Origin: Parietichytrium sp. I65-24A
Taxonomy: Eukaryota > Sar > Bigyra > Thraustochytrida > Thraustochytriidae
Reading direction: 5' to 3'
NCBI GenBank assembly: GCA_012862575.1
Contig: BLSF01000002.1
Coordinates: forward strand, 868,001 to 932,000
Length of the DNA stretch: 64,000 nucleotides
Below are positions 52,070 through 62,073 of this stretch, piece by piece. The translations under genes and the position numbers were made by a program. The notes under the pieces are model-generated. The model made no database searches. It saw only the letters and a program-made list of their open reading frames with translations, and was not told the origin of the DNA. The stretch's first letter is position 1. Every line of letters starts with the position of its first letter.

Positions 52070-53519
52070 GCTATGTCGAACGTCGCGGAACGAGCTCTCC
52101 GCTGCGCGTGTTCTTGTTGCTGAGCACTGCGAGGACACTTGATGTCCGCGCAGGATCAAAAAACAAAAAACAAAAATCAAAGTTCAAAAAAAATGAACGC
52201 GGATCGACTTGCCCAAGCGCTGCCGAGCTGAAGAACTTGCTTGGCGGAATGGGCGGAATGAGCTGTGTGAGAGGGGGGGTCCTCGAGGACGGTCAGAATT
52301 GTGTCCAAGTGATCGTTACCGTACCGAGTACTCACGCGGGGTCCTCGCAGAGGAGGGCTTACCGTTGTTCGTTAGAGCCGGCTATCGGCTGATAAGGTAG
52401 GAGTTGGCTAGGCGAAGTAGGATAGGGAGAGGAAAATCTTGGGAGAGGAAGGTGCTCTGCGAGTCTTGTGATTTGCGAGTTTTGTGATTGTGATGCGGGT
52501 GTTTGAAGATGCAGGTGAACAGAGTGTGTTCGTTTTCGGGTGGGAGAACCTGGCCTATGGGCGAATGCGATGGCGACAAACGTGCACCAGGAGGAAGACA
52601 GACAGACCTTTCGGGGCGCTCGAGAATGGCTGACAGTTTGAGGCGAGGCTTTTTCGGAGTCCTTTTTGGTCTTGACTTTCAGAATTCGGATAGATTGACG
52701 TTGGGACGAAAAGAGGATGAAAGTTAGTGCACATGAAACTGTGAGTGATGAGTAGGACAGGTGAAGTTGTGTTCGCGAATGGAGACGGTCAAACGTTCCG
52801 GTCAAAATGAGTGGCTGTTTCCTGCAGCAACGCTGCCAAGGACTCCAGCTCTCAAACGGTACTGTGCCGGCTGAGGAAAGATGATCGAGTTTGTCGACGG
52901 TATCGTGGCAACGAATTGAACGGTCCAAAAGTATATTGATGTGGCGGTCAATCAACTTTGGGGAAACGTGGACTGTGCCGAAGCGCAACAGCACACCAAC
53001 ACAGCTAGTCCGAATTCTGCCGAGCTATGGACACGGCGGGTAGAATGCATTTGTGTTTGCGATCGTATTCAGGAATCCCTGCAAGGTTCTTGAAGGAATT
53101 TATCGCCACAGATATGAAAGCCAAGTTGGTCAATTAAACAGGCTTGGGTATTTACGGGAATGTCCGTCTGATTTGATGATTGGCTGAGCAGTAGCAACTA
53201 GTCACGCGTCAGGACCCCAGTCTCCCGACTAGATTGACATTTATGACCTATGTGTGGGCGACACCTGCTCCGGCGTCTTTCTGACACTGACTTTTGATCG
53301 CTTCAACACATGTACGTTGACCGAAGCAGACAAACACCTCACCTTTCACTATATCCCGAGACTGGTCTTAGTGGCGCACGCCGAGTAGTCCATCCTGTGT
53401 CTCATTATTCCGCCACCTCTGCCCTGACATGGAACGAATGATCTCCATTGCCAGGCGTCTCGCTGGGAAATAGTTTGCGAGCAGACCCTCAACCTCTGTC
53501 AAGCGCATCAGCACCAAAG
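52070..53519. other. Divergent spacer
   Basis: 1.45 kb with GTACTCAC at 52328-52335, ~260 bp upstream of the NCBP3-like gene. The long minus ORF at 52359-52994 lacks convincing composition and is not called. Confidence 0.55.
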
Positions 53520-53885
53520 ATGTCAACAAGTTTCATTTGCGAAGAGTTCAACGTGCTCGCATGGGTCGGCGTCAACGCCACGGATCCGATGTGCACGGTG
53601 GCCGCGCTCCTCGTGTTCAACATCGTCATGGGCCTCTTCCTTGTCAGCTGCACATCGCTTTGCGTGTCGTGTAATCTGCACGAGAAGGAGCTGGGTAAGG
53701 AGTATCATGAGCGTCTTCTCTCGCCGTGTGGCGCTCTCTTTGGTCTGGCGCTCTGCTTGCTTTTTGGTGTCTTGGGTTACCTTCTATTTCTCTGCCACCT
53801 CTGGTACAGGAAAAGGAGCTACGAAGATACAGAAAAGCAAAGCATCCTTGCGTCCCACGCGGCCAACCCGCAATTCATTGTGTGA
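53520..53885 (+). CDS. Small two-pass membrane protein (121 aa)
   Basis: The first ATG in frame is at 53520. Two hydrophobic segments are clear: ~25-50 (VAALLVFNIVMGLFLVSCTS, flanked by cysteines) and ~70-95 (ALFGLALCLLFGVLGYLLFL). The connecting loop is charged (HEKELGKEYHERL) and the C-tail is polar. No signal peptide or family is recognised. Both segments contain small and Cys residues, suggesting helix packing. Confidence 0.6.
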   Translation: MSTSFICEEFNVLAWVGVNATDPMCTVAALLVFNIVMGLFLVSCTSLCVSCNLHEKELGKEYHERLLSPCGALFGLALCLLFGVLGYLLFLCHLWYRKRSYEDTEKQSILASHAANPQFIV

Positions 53886-54130
53886 CCGCGTTGCCGTTGC
53901 CCAAACGCTGCGCCTTTTGGTTCCAGCCCATTCGTATGCCTGGCCAACTCGACATCCAAGTCTGCAGCCGCCCGCCAGAAGGGCAGAACCGAGGAGCCAC
54001 CCTTGACCATTATTCATTCGTTCACATGCACTGATACACTTGATCTCAATAATCATGTCTTCAACCCTTTCTTCTTCTCGATCGCTCTCTTGCATCTGCT
54101 TACACTCCGCTCCACTCCAACGCAGCTTGC

Positions 54131-54230
54131 TTTTCATTTCATTTCATTTCATCTCATCTCATTTCATTTCATTTCATTTCATTTCATTTCATTTCATTTC
54201 ATTTCTTTTCATTTCTTTTCATTCTTTTCT
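54131..54230. repeat. (CATTT)n pentanucleotide microsatellite
   Basis: About twenty units, some changed to CATCT or CTTTT. Confidence 0.92.
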
Positions 54231-54308
54231 TTTGACTGGACGTCCATCACAACCCGCACACTTTGCGACAGGAAAAACCCAAAATCCACACATGTTGAGG
54301 AAGAAATG

Positions 54309-54327
54309 GGTTCTTGCGCCAAGAACC
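54309..54327. repeat. Inverted repeat GGTTCTTG-CGC-CAAGAACC
   Basis: Perfect 8-bp arms with a 3-nt loop. It matches 17704-17722 except for one loop base. Confidence 0.85.
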
Positions 54328-54751
54328 GATCCTGGTTCTCCTCTTCTACCCCTTCTCCCCGCCCACTCACTCATCCCCCCTATGCCACGCTACTCTTCCC
54401 TCTAGCCATTGCACCATCTCACAATCCACCCGCCAGCCCTACCCGCGGCGCTACCCAACTTCTACCCCTGCCCCCTACCACCTGCCTAGCGACTCTTACC
54501 CGTCCGTCAGCGCGTCCTCTCCGCGTACTAGCTCCCCACCGCGCCGACCACGGAGGCAGTACGCGCGCTAGCCGTTAACTCATTAGCCGTTGGGCAGCGG
54601 CGTTTCTAAAGCGCCTCTGCGCAGCTAGCTAGCCGCGCGCAGTCTAGCTACTAGACCAGTCGGAGAGGGATCGGTTCAATTTTGCTCTTGCGCAAGTCAG
54701 AGGAAAAGGAGAGAAGCAGAGAAGGAGAGAAAGAGAAGGAGGGAAGGCAGG

Positions 54752-55261
54752 ATGTTGGGCGCACTGGTGCGAAGACAAGCGACTGTGGCGGCGGGGAGCG
54801 CGCTGCGTGATGCGGGGTTGCTGCGAAGGAGCGCAGGTTTAGGAGCGCGCTGGGCGTCAGTCGAGGCCGGAGAGGTCCAAAAGAGCAAAGTGACGCTGGT
54901 AGAGCACGCTCAGGGCGGAGAAAGCAGCGGCGGCAGGTTCGCGGTAGTGGCGCTGGCTGGGACTCAGTTTAAGGTAGCCAGCGGAGACAAGATTATTGTG
55001 AACAAGCTGGACGCGGAGGTCGGGAAGGACGTGCTGTTAGATGATGTGCTGATGATTGGCACCCGCGACAAGACCTTTATCGGACGGCCCAGAATAGAAA
55101 ATGCGGTGGTAAGGGCATTCGTCGAGGAGCAGACCAAGGACGCAAAAGTGCTCATCCTCAAGAAACGGAGGAAGAAGCATAGATCCAAGACCATGAAGGG
55201 TTTTCGTAGGAAGGTCACTATTTTGGAAATCCTGGACATAGAGTACGATGAGTTGAATTGA
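54752..55261 (+). CDS. Organellar ribosomal protein bL21 (mitochondrial or plastid)
   Basis: 169 residues from the ATG at 54752. The first ~45 residues (MLGALVRRQATVAAGSALRD...) are Arg/Ala-rich and acid-poor, a typical organelle presequence. The body has the bL21 pattern: FAVVALAGTQFKVASGDKIIVNKLDAEVG, then DVLLDDVLMIG, and the basic signature LILKKRRKKHRSKTMKGFRRK followed by TILEILDIEY. bL21 binds the large-subunit rRNA. Mitochondrial targeting is favoured, but a plastid is not excluded. A sense-strand GA-rich leader precedes the ATG. Confidence 0.9.
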   Translation: MLGALVRRQATVAAGSALRDAGLLRRSAGLGARWASVEAGEVQKSKVTLVEHAQGGESSGGRFAVVALAGTQFKVASGDKIIVNKLDAEVGKDVLLDDVLMIGTRDKTFIGRPRIENAVVRAFVEEQTKDAKVLILKKRRKKHRSKTMKGFRRKVTILEILDIEYDELN

Positions 55262-55777
55262 TGTTTTAAAAGAATTGATAAACCCCCCACAAAACAGATT
55301 ACATTTGGCTGGCTTACTAGGCGGTGATTCGCACGTATCTCCGATCTCTGCGAGGTCGAACATTCTTGGTGGCGCTACGCACCGTTTAACTTTTAGTTCA
55401 CAAAATAATTTGGAGGCATATAGCTTGCCGTGTCTCAAACAAAAACCGTGGTAAGCAGCCTTGGTGCCCTCAAACCGTTTTCCGGAAAACACTTTGAATT
55501 TAAAATTATTGATTTACTGTTGATTAAATACGTAGGCACAGATTTTTGCCTTGTCCGAGGGCAACAGAGTGCTAAAACACGAAGCACAAATGTCGCGCCC
55601 ACAGACGACGGCTTCGAGTTTTTTTTTTTTTTTTTGCTGTTTCTGTAAGAATACGCACAAATAGGTGCGGTGCCCCAGCAGGATCATGACGGAAAAGGAG
55701 CTCTTCTGGATTACAAATGCGGCCGTCGCCTTTTCTCAAATGCAGCCTGAAGCCGTCACCCGAATCACTTCGCCACC
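55262..55777. other. Convergent 3' spacer
   Basis: 516 bp with a run of sixteen or more T at about 55620-55636. No gene is supported. Confidence 0.6.
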
Positions 55778-56479
55778 TTATGGACCCATGCTGTCCCACC
55801 CATCAACGGCCAGGTCCCTTTTTGCTTCGCGGCGGCGTCTCAGGATGAACTGAACAAGCATTAAGATGCCATGGCCAATCAGCAGACCAACCAAAACGCT
55901 GACGACAGCAAGCGACCAAGCCAGCGCAGGCTCTTCCTTGAAGTTGAAGGGCAGGTTATAAGGGTCCTTTCCTTTGCCCTGCAAAACCGGGAGGGTGATA
56001 AGGGCGTACAAATAGTGAAATGGTACGAAGAAGAGAAAGTGTTTGACCTTCACTGGGAAGCCGCACATGGAAACCTCGAATACGATGAGAAACCAGGTCC
56101 AAGTGTGATTGAGAACCATCAAGACAGGGTTCAACTCCAATTCATTGGCACCATTTCCCCAGTACACTGGCACAACAAGCGCCATCGCGTTCCCAGCAAT
56201 GATGCTCGTCACCGCCATGGCCTTGTGGAGGCCTTCTGACGTTCGGCCAGAGTAAACCCACACATTGGCCAAAACGTAGTACGCAGTTACCATAAAGAGG
56301 GACCAGTTCGTGTACATGTGGAAAAACGCTGTTGGCTGGAACTGAATCGACCACGCGCACTGTCCAAGCAGGATGACCACCACGAAGCTCCTGTACACCT
56401 TGAGCACCTTTTCACTCATGCGGCCATCCTCTGCCTCGACCCTGTCTTCCGCGCACCCCAACTCTGCGCTGCAACCCAT
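55778..56479 (-). CDS. Six-pass membrane protein resembling Rolling stone/FAR-17a-AIG1 (233 aa)
   Basis: The first ATG is at 56479 (MGCSAELGCAEDRVEAEDG). After a polar N-terminus come about six hydrophobic helices, including SFVVVILLGQCAWSI, WSLFMVTAYYVLANVW, IIAGNAMALVVPVYW, HTWTWFLIVFEVSM, FLFFVPFHYLYALITL and LAVVSVLVGLLIGHGIL. The YTNWSLF motif after the first helix and the His-containing fourth and fifth helices resemble the Rolling stone / FAR-17a (AIG1) families, the latter including lipid (FAHFA) hydrolases. The match is by pattern only; the catalytic Thr/His are not verified. The tail is basic. Confidence 0.65.
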   Translation of the reverse strand: MGCSAELGCAEDRVEAEDGRMSEKVLKVYRSFVVVILLGQCAWSIQFQPTAFFHMYTNWSLFMVTAYYVLANVWVYSGRTSEGLHKAMAVTSIIAGNAMALVVPVYWGNGANELELNPVLMVLNHTWTWFLIVFEVSMCGFPVKVKHFLFFVPFHYLYALITLPVLQGKGKDPYNLPFNFKEEPALAWSLAVVSVLVGLLIGHGILMLVQFILRRRREAKRDLAVDGWDSMGP

Positions 56480-57483
56480 CTCTCCTCTCCGTCGTGACTC
56501 CAACTCTTGTGCTCTGAAAGCGCTTGCCCAGCTCGCACAGCCCGTAGCAGGAAGCACGGCGCGTACTCACAGTCAATCTCGAGACAGTTTTGCTTGCTGT
56601 CACCCTCACACTATCTGATTCTCCTGACGGGCACTAATACCCCGAACAACGACGATCTACAACCTGACCAAGCGCGCAAAAACACTCATCTCACCTAGCC
56701 CCGCTCTAACCCGCGGCAAGACTTGGTGCTTCTCGTGCTCGTACAACGACCTCTGAACTTTGCAAGAACAGTATCCCAGTAATCCCAGTGTTCACAGTCT
56801 TTGCAGTCTTTACGCTGCAAACTCTCTGTATTGGCACGAGGTTTATTGGTGATTCTGTTGATAGATCATCGCCCATCAGACTGTCACCCACCTCTATTTA
56901 CTTTCAGAAACCACTAGTACACACCTCTCCTTCTCCACATTAGTTCATAGCTACTAAAGATGGAGTACGACTACTTTTGTGTGAACGGAAGACTTGGATG
57001 AGAGATGATGAGAGATGATGAAAGTGGGTTTTCCATTTTAGCTCGTTTGATCTCGTTGGCCATTTTGTCTCTCATCAACAATCAATGCGCGGATTTTATT
57101 ACACCTTTAAATGGCTCTAGCTTTAGTAGATTTGCATCTTCAAACTTTGAATGGCCTGTTGCAACCGGAAAACTCGCAGAGAAAAAAAAATAGAAAAAGT
57201 GAAGAGGAGTGAAGAGAAAACGTTCCGAATCACCCTCACTCAACGAGACTAGACGAGCGCTAACAGACGCTCTGCCGGTTCAAGTTCCATCGATGGCAAC
57301 TCATTGACCAGACCACCTTCCGTCCCTCTTCACCGTGCTTCACATGCTCTCTACGCTTTTCCTCGAACTCGTTCACGTGGACGTGGCCTCAGCCACCTCA
57401 GCCACCTCAGGTTCAGAGTCCCGACTGGAAACTCTCGAGGCAGAGAGAGGAATCGTCGAAGGACAGCGAGGTGCAGCAGGTAC

Positions 57484-57516
<33 letters not shown>

Positions 57517-58814
57517 AAGTGAAGCCACGAAGTGAGAGCGTAAACAAACCCTATCGGAAGGTGGGGTGAGAGAGAGAGGGAAAGAAAGAAAGAAAGAGAG
57601 AGAGAAAGAGGGTGAGAGCGTGAGTCTCGAAACTTTTGAGAAGTCCCTCTCCCGCTGCTGCTAGTGCAATAAGTTAATTGTGCACCTCTTGCCTAACTAC
57701 AGTAATCGTGCAACCGTACAACTCAAGACTCTCAGAAGAGTCTCGCCTCTTCTCGTTCACACGTTCGCCGGATTCGCCGGCTACAGCTGGTTTCTATCGC
57801 TAATCCTACTCTACCCAGTCTAGCCATCGCACAACGTGTAATGAGACTACGTACACGATAGAGGAGTCACCATTGTGGCCACTGCAACGTACTGCAACTT
57901 GCACTTTCCAGTTTGCAGAATTCAGATATTTGCAGATTGTCCCTCTCTGCCGCGGCGCTGTGAATCCTGAACGTTCTAAACTGGAAACTCTATCTGTGGT
58001 TAAGCCTGATCTGAAATGAAGTGCACACTCCACGAACGAAAAAGTTCGAGTAAGTTACTGAATGAAAAAGGTACTGAGTACACTAGTATTAAGTAGTGCG
58101 TTATCTTTTCATCATGATGATCATGATGTGAACAAAATCCACTCGAGACCCTCGAGACTCACGTGAACGTCAAATTGAGTAGGAGGAGGAGTGCGAGGCA
58201 CATAGAGATAACGATAGTGCTCCTTTCTGGCTCCACAGGTTGGGTTGTAACTACACACCAGAGCTTAGCAAGCTTGTGCCATTTTGCTCTTCGGATCGAG
58301 TCGGAAAGAAAGGCTTGTCACCAGTTGCTTTTTCTCTTTCACCTTCTTTGTTTGTCTACCTGGTACTTTTGTCGTTCTATTTTGTTCAAGGCTGTGTATG
58401 CTGGCAACTCCGAACTTTAGAACCACGTTTAGCACCACCCATCCTCAGACCTTTCGATTCTCAGTAATTCCGAATTTCTGATTATCTGATTTGGGCAACT
58501 CTTTTACACCGCGGTGACGAGTAAGGCGATTTCTTCTATTTTTTTCAATTGAACATCTTTGATTGATGAAGAACAGAAATCAATGAACACGAGTAGTGTA
58601 CGTACTAGTATAAGTACCACTGCAGAAAAAGGCTCAACGAGACGTGCAAGTGTGGTGAATGGTGCAAAAGACTTGCAGGCCATACACGGCGCAAGTAGTA
58701 CAGAACTGACGCATCGAGATAGGGATTCCGTACCAGGCAAAACCCAAACCCTTGCCGACGCCGGAGCAGAGCGAGAACAGCAGCACACAGCGCGAAGCGT
58801 TTACAGCGAAGAGG
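56480..58814. other. 2.3 kb divergent spacer
   Basis: The longest gene-free stretch after 5 kb. GTACTCACAGTCA (56563-56575) lies 84 bp upstream of the minus gene. Period-9 tandems lie at 56773-56808 and 57387-57410, GA microsatellites at about 57487-57523 and 57563-57612, and TCACGTGA near 58161. No ORF looks coding. A spliced or non-coding gene cannot be excluded. Confidence 0.5.
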
Positions 58815-59639
58815 ATGGCAGAGTCATTTGCGAACGCCTACTTTGGCGACATTCCCACGGAAGAATGGGCGGCCATGGGCGGCGTTGCCGCGTGGTACGC
58901 GATCCTGTACCTCTTCATTGGAGCAATTTTTGGCGTGATCCCAAAGGTGTCGCTGGATATGATAGCCCACCAGGTAGAGATTGAACAGATCAAGGAAACT
59001 GTGCGCAATATCTGGACGCAGATGGCCCTTCTTGGAGCTCTCTTGTTTACCGTCGCCGCTGCTATGCTGATTTCCGCAGACATCAGCGAACTAGGCTATG
59101 GGTTGGAGAGTGGCGGAGTTCTCAAGACTATTTACCAGTGCCTTGCTGGGCTCTCTACCCTTCAGTTTTTGCAAGCAATCTGCGAATGTATGATCCATCT
59201 TGTATACACCGAGGCGCTTAACTCAGTTGGAGTCATGCGCTACGTGCTTTCCGGAGGTTGTGGCAATCTGGGAGGCCCAATGATCACTATCTTTCTTGGC
59301 TGCTTCCACATCGTTCTCGCCATGCTTGTGTTTATCTTGCTTGCGCATGGGGGCCATGTTTTCGCGTTTACCTTGTTGGTGGCGGTCGTCCTCATCATCA
59401 TCTCGATCCAAGTGATGGCCCGCGCCTCGAAATTTAGCCCGGTTCGCGGAGAAAAAGGTTCTGAGGAGTGGATGGAATATGAAGATGATCAAAAGGAGCG
59501 TTCCAACTGCTGCACTCACAAGCTCTCGAAGGAATCGGAAGCTGTGTGCCGCAAGAGAGCCCAAGCTGCCCGTGAGTATGAAATTCAGACTGGAGGAGCT
59601 GTCGAGGACTTGGGCAGCTTCAACAAGAGCTACGAGTGA
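58815..59639 (+). CDS. Multi-pass membrane protein of unknown family (274 aa)
   Basis: The ATG at 58815 (MAESFANAYFGDIP) is the first in frame. About four membrane helices are evident: GVAAWYAILYLFIGAIFGVI (~24-43), MALLGALLFTVAAAMLISAD (~70-89), a weaker one around TIYQCLAGLSTLQFLQAICE, and the pair PMITIFLGCFHIVLAMLVFI and AFTLLVAVVLIIISIQVMA. The C-terminal ~70 residues are cytosolic-type and charged (EEWMEYEDDQKERS). No family is recognised. It is convergent with the GT1 gene, with only 115 bp between stops. Confidence 0.75.
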   Translation: MAESFANAYFGDIPTEEWAAMGGVAAWYAILYLFIGAIFGVIPKVSLDMIAHQVEIEQIKETVRNIWTQMALLGALLFTVAAAMLISADISELGYGLESGGVLKTIYQCLAGLSTLQFLQAICECMIHLVYTEALNSVGVMRYVLSGGCGNLGGPMITIFLGCFHIVLAMLVFILLAHGGHVFAFTLLVAVVLIIISIQVMARASKFSPVRGEKGSEEWMEYEDDQKERSNCCTHKLSKESEAVCRKRAQAAREYEIQTGGAVEDLGSFNKSYE

Positions 59640-59753
59640 ACGGTAGAGCAAATTGGAAAGCCTCCCTGCTGGTTTCGCAATGCTACAAAATATGTCTTCC
59701 TAGCTTAGTAAAACTTAAATATGTGTGCTCAAGTGACAGTACGCAAACAGAGT

Positions 59754-59759
59754 TTTATT
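59754..59759 (-). terminator. Poly(A) signal overlapping the GT1 stop codon
   Basis: On the minus strand CAATAAAAC contains both the TAA stop codon and AATAAA, so the hexamer begins within the last codons. Confidence 0.45.
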
Positions 59760-62073
59760 GCATGTTGCACTCAAGACCGGAGCATCCTCTCGCTTTGGCG
59801 ATTTTGTCCTCCACCGCTCCTGCGGGAATTCCGCTAGTTTCTGCCTCTCCGATGTTAACGTCCGGTTGATTGTTTGCCGTTTGATCAAGAGCAGTAGATT
59901 CCTTTGTTTCCGTACCGGTACTCTTCCGACGAAAGACTGCCCAAACATCAGACTCTTCTGGGCCTTTGTCCCTACCGACCTTGCCGTTTTCCAATGCCGC
60001 AGCCGGAAACGCCACGTCAGGATCAAAGTGGTCCTGACTGTGAGCCATCCACGACTCTATCGCATCAACAGCTCGCACAACTCCGTTCTGCGAGTCGCTA
60101 ATCAGCTCTTCCCGGAGCTGAATACCAAGCTCTTTTGCACTTTCTCGGGTCACTTTTGACAAACACCTCTCCATGGCGTGAGTAAACGAAAGTGTAGAAA
60201 ATTCCGAAGCGCTAATTCCCATCCCAACGTTTCTTTTTACCGCGATATCTGCCCAGAGAAATTGGTCACCGAAAAAAGGAACCACGATTTGCGGCACGCC
60301 AGCATGAATAGAAGTCATAAAGGTACCTGCCCCGCCATGATGAACCACCGTACTACACTGTGGAAAAAGCCACGCGTGCTTGGCCTCACGAATCAGGAGC
60401 ATCCTCTGCTGCAGATTTTCCCAGGCTTGCTCGGCGTCTTCTTCTGATACATCGGCTTGCTCAAGCATTTTTGCCACGGTCACCTCCTCTGACTCTGTTT
60501 CGGTGCCCTCTTGGGCATCGCCACTCGCTTCTCTCAAGGAAGGCGACACGCCACTTGCGTCATCAGCTTCTACCTCGGTTGTGACCGTGCTTATGCTTCC
60601 AGGAGTCTCGGGTTCGTTGCCAGCTGGAACTGGGTTAGCGCCACAGGGGTCCTCGGCCAGCTCATCTTCAAACCCGTCATCTTCGCTTAGAGTGTCAGCG
60701 GATATTGTTCGACTTAACGCACCGAGAAATGGAAAACGAGGTGGAACAGCACTCGTCTCGTTCGCCGTCAGGTCTTGGCTCGGCCGAGGAACAAGTCGCG
60801 GTTCCGAGCGTCTGAACAATCCTCTACTCTTGTACGTCGTGCACTTGTTGGATTCGTTTCGAAGTGCTCTCTCGATAATTTCCACGTGGTTGACCGCCTG
60901 AACAATGACATATCTCGCCCCCAAAACACCGAGCTGTCCATCTCTGCCCCTTGTGCAAGCCAGCAAATGAAGGGCTCTAACAATCGCGTTGACAATATCC
61001 TCCATCTGATTTGGCTCGCAATTTATCGAACCAAAACCAATATACAGAGTCCCTTTTCGATCATTCCGCAATGCTCTCTCTGTGAAGCTTGCAAGCTCCT
61101 CAGAGTTACAGAATCCTTCTGCAGGAATACTCGTCGCTCCTCCGCCCTCTGCGTTCTTCGTGCCCTCTTTCGGCAATGAACCCTTGTGGACCCTTGCGAG
61201 CTCGTTTCGGTCGTCAGAGGACACCAGATACCCACTTATCATTATGTGCGAGCCCCAGTCTTTCGGTTTTGGTATCACTAATTTGCTCCAGCAATAAATA
61301 AACGGCACCTTGCGGCCATGCATTTGAATGTTTGATGAACCCGTCTCGGCTTGATTAAACGAGAGAGATGGAAGCGACAGCTTCTCCTTACGAAACTCGT
61401 TGATCAAATCTTTGATTGCAAACCACATTGCTGCCTCAAAAAGGCCGTATGACGACGGGTTCAGGATTGAAGGTTCGGATCGCCCCATGTTGGACATGTA
61501 CATCGGGAAAGGGAATTCTCTGGATCGCGTCCAAGGCATAGTGAACAACATTACGGCAGGGATTTTCAAGTACTCTGCGATGTGTATACCGCAGTGCGAG
61601 ATCGGGTTTGCAACGACTAGTTCCAATTTCCATGTAGGGGAACTGTTCGATATGTGTTCCCAGATATCTTCCAAAAGCCCCTTAATGATCGATCGATACA
61701 CCACGTAGTTGCGGTACACGTATGCTGGACTTGAGATTGAGTCGGAACTTGCCATCAAATTCATCAGGACTTTTGGGTCGCCCGCAACTTTGCAGTATTC
61801 AAAGCCAAACTTCTCTACTACTTGCTGAAACGCCTCGTGCGTGGCCAGCCTCACATGATATCCTCTCGCTTTGAAACCTTCGCCAATCGCCAAAAATGGA
61901 TTCACATCGCCTCGTGACCCAATTGAAATGAGAAGCACGCACTTTTGTTTCGCCTCGCCGTTCTCGCCGACCCTCGCGTTCTCCGATTGCGCCTTGGCTA
62001 TCTCTTCCTCCGTCACCAAAACTACTTGATCCAGGTCGATCCTCTTCAGGTCCTTTTCGCCGGGCCCCTCCAT
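59755..62073 (-). CDS. GT1-family sterol-glucosyltransferase-like enzyme with internal insertion
   Basis: 772 residues from the ATG at 62073; the frame is open 19 codons further without an ATG. The N-terminal GT-B half begins LLISIGSRGDVNPFLAIGEG (~48-67) with GYHVRLATHE. The C-terminal half has GTLYIGFGSINCEPNQ and the sugar-donor block HAWLFPQCSTVVHHGGAGTF, GVPQIVVPFFGDQFLWA. These are hallmarks of UGT80/ATG26-type sterol 3-beta-glucosyltransferases (UDP-glucose plus sterol to steryl glucoside). A Ser/Glu-rich insertion of ~145 residues (~414-560) splits the C-terminal Rossmann fold before WLFP. No PH/GRAM domain as in ATG26 is seen. The acceptor is inferred, not shown. Confidence 0.87.
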   Translation of the reverse strand: MEGPGEKDLKRIDLDQVVLVTEEEIAKAQSENARVGENGEAKQKCVLLISIGSRGDVNPFLAIGEGFKARGYHVRLATHEAFQQVVEKFGFEYCKVAGDPKVLMNLMASSDSISSPAYVYRNYVVYRSIIKGLLEDIWEHISNSSPTWKLELVVANPISHCGIHIAEYLKIPAVMLFTMPWTRSREFPFPMYMSNMGRSEPSILNPSSYGLFEAAMWFAIKDLINEFRKEKLSLPSLSFNQAETGSSNIQMHGRKVPFIYCWSKLVIPKPKDWGSHIMISGYLVSSDDRNELARVHKGSLPKEGTKNAEGGGATSIPAEGFCNSEELASFTERALRNDRKGTLYIGFGSINCEPNQMEDIVNAIVRALHLLACTRGRDGQLGVLGARYVIVQAVNHVEIIERALRNESNKCTTYKSRGLFRRSEPRLVPRPSQDLTANETSAVPPRFPFLGALSRTISADTLSEDDGFEDELAEDPCGANPVPAGNEPETPGSISTVTTEVEADDASGVSPSLREASGDAQEGTETESEEVTVAKMLEQADVSEEDAEQAWENLQQRMLLIREAKHAWLFPQCSTVVHHGGAGTFMTSIHAGVPQIVVPFFGDQFLWADIAVKRNVGMGISASEFSTLSFTHAMERCLSKVTRESAKELGIQLREELISDSQNGVVRAVDAIESWMAHSQDHFDPDVAFPAAALENGKVGRDKGPEESDVWAVFRRKSTGTETKESTALDQTANNQPDVNIGEAETSGIPAGAVEDKIAKARGCSGLECNMQ

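Larger units (their letters stand above)
53886..54751. other. Spacer with pentanucleotide array
   Basis: 866 bp without a supported gene, with the CATTT array, a palindrome at 54309-54327 and a GA-rich tract just before the bL21 start. Confidence 0.6.

Noticed and set aside
52359-52994. 211-codon minus ORF
   Set aside because: Ser/His/Leu-rich composition without domain features in a divergent promoter region; probably chance.
57262-57300. tRNA-like T-arm (GGTTCAAGTTCC)
   Set aside because: The stem bases do not pair and no acceptor or anticodon arm can be built around it.
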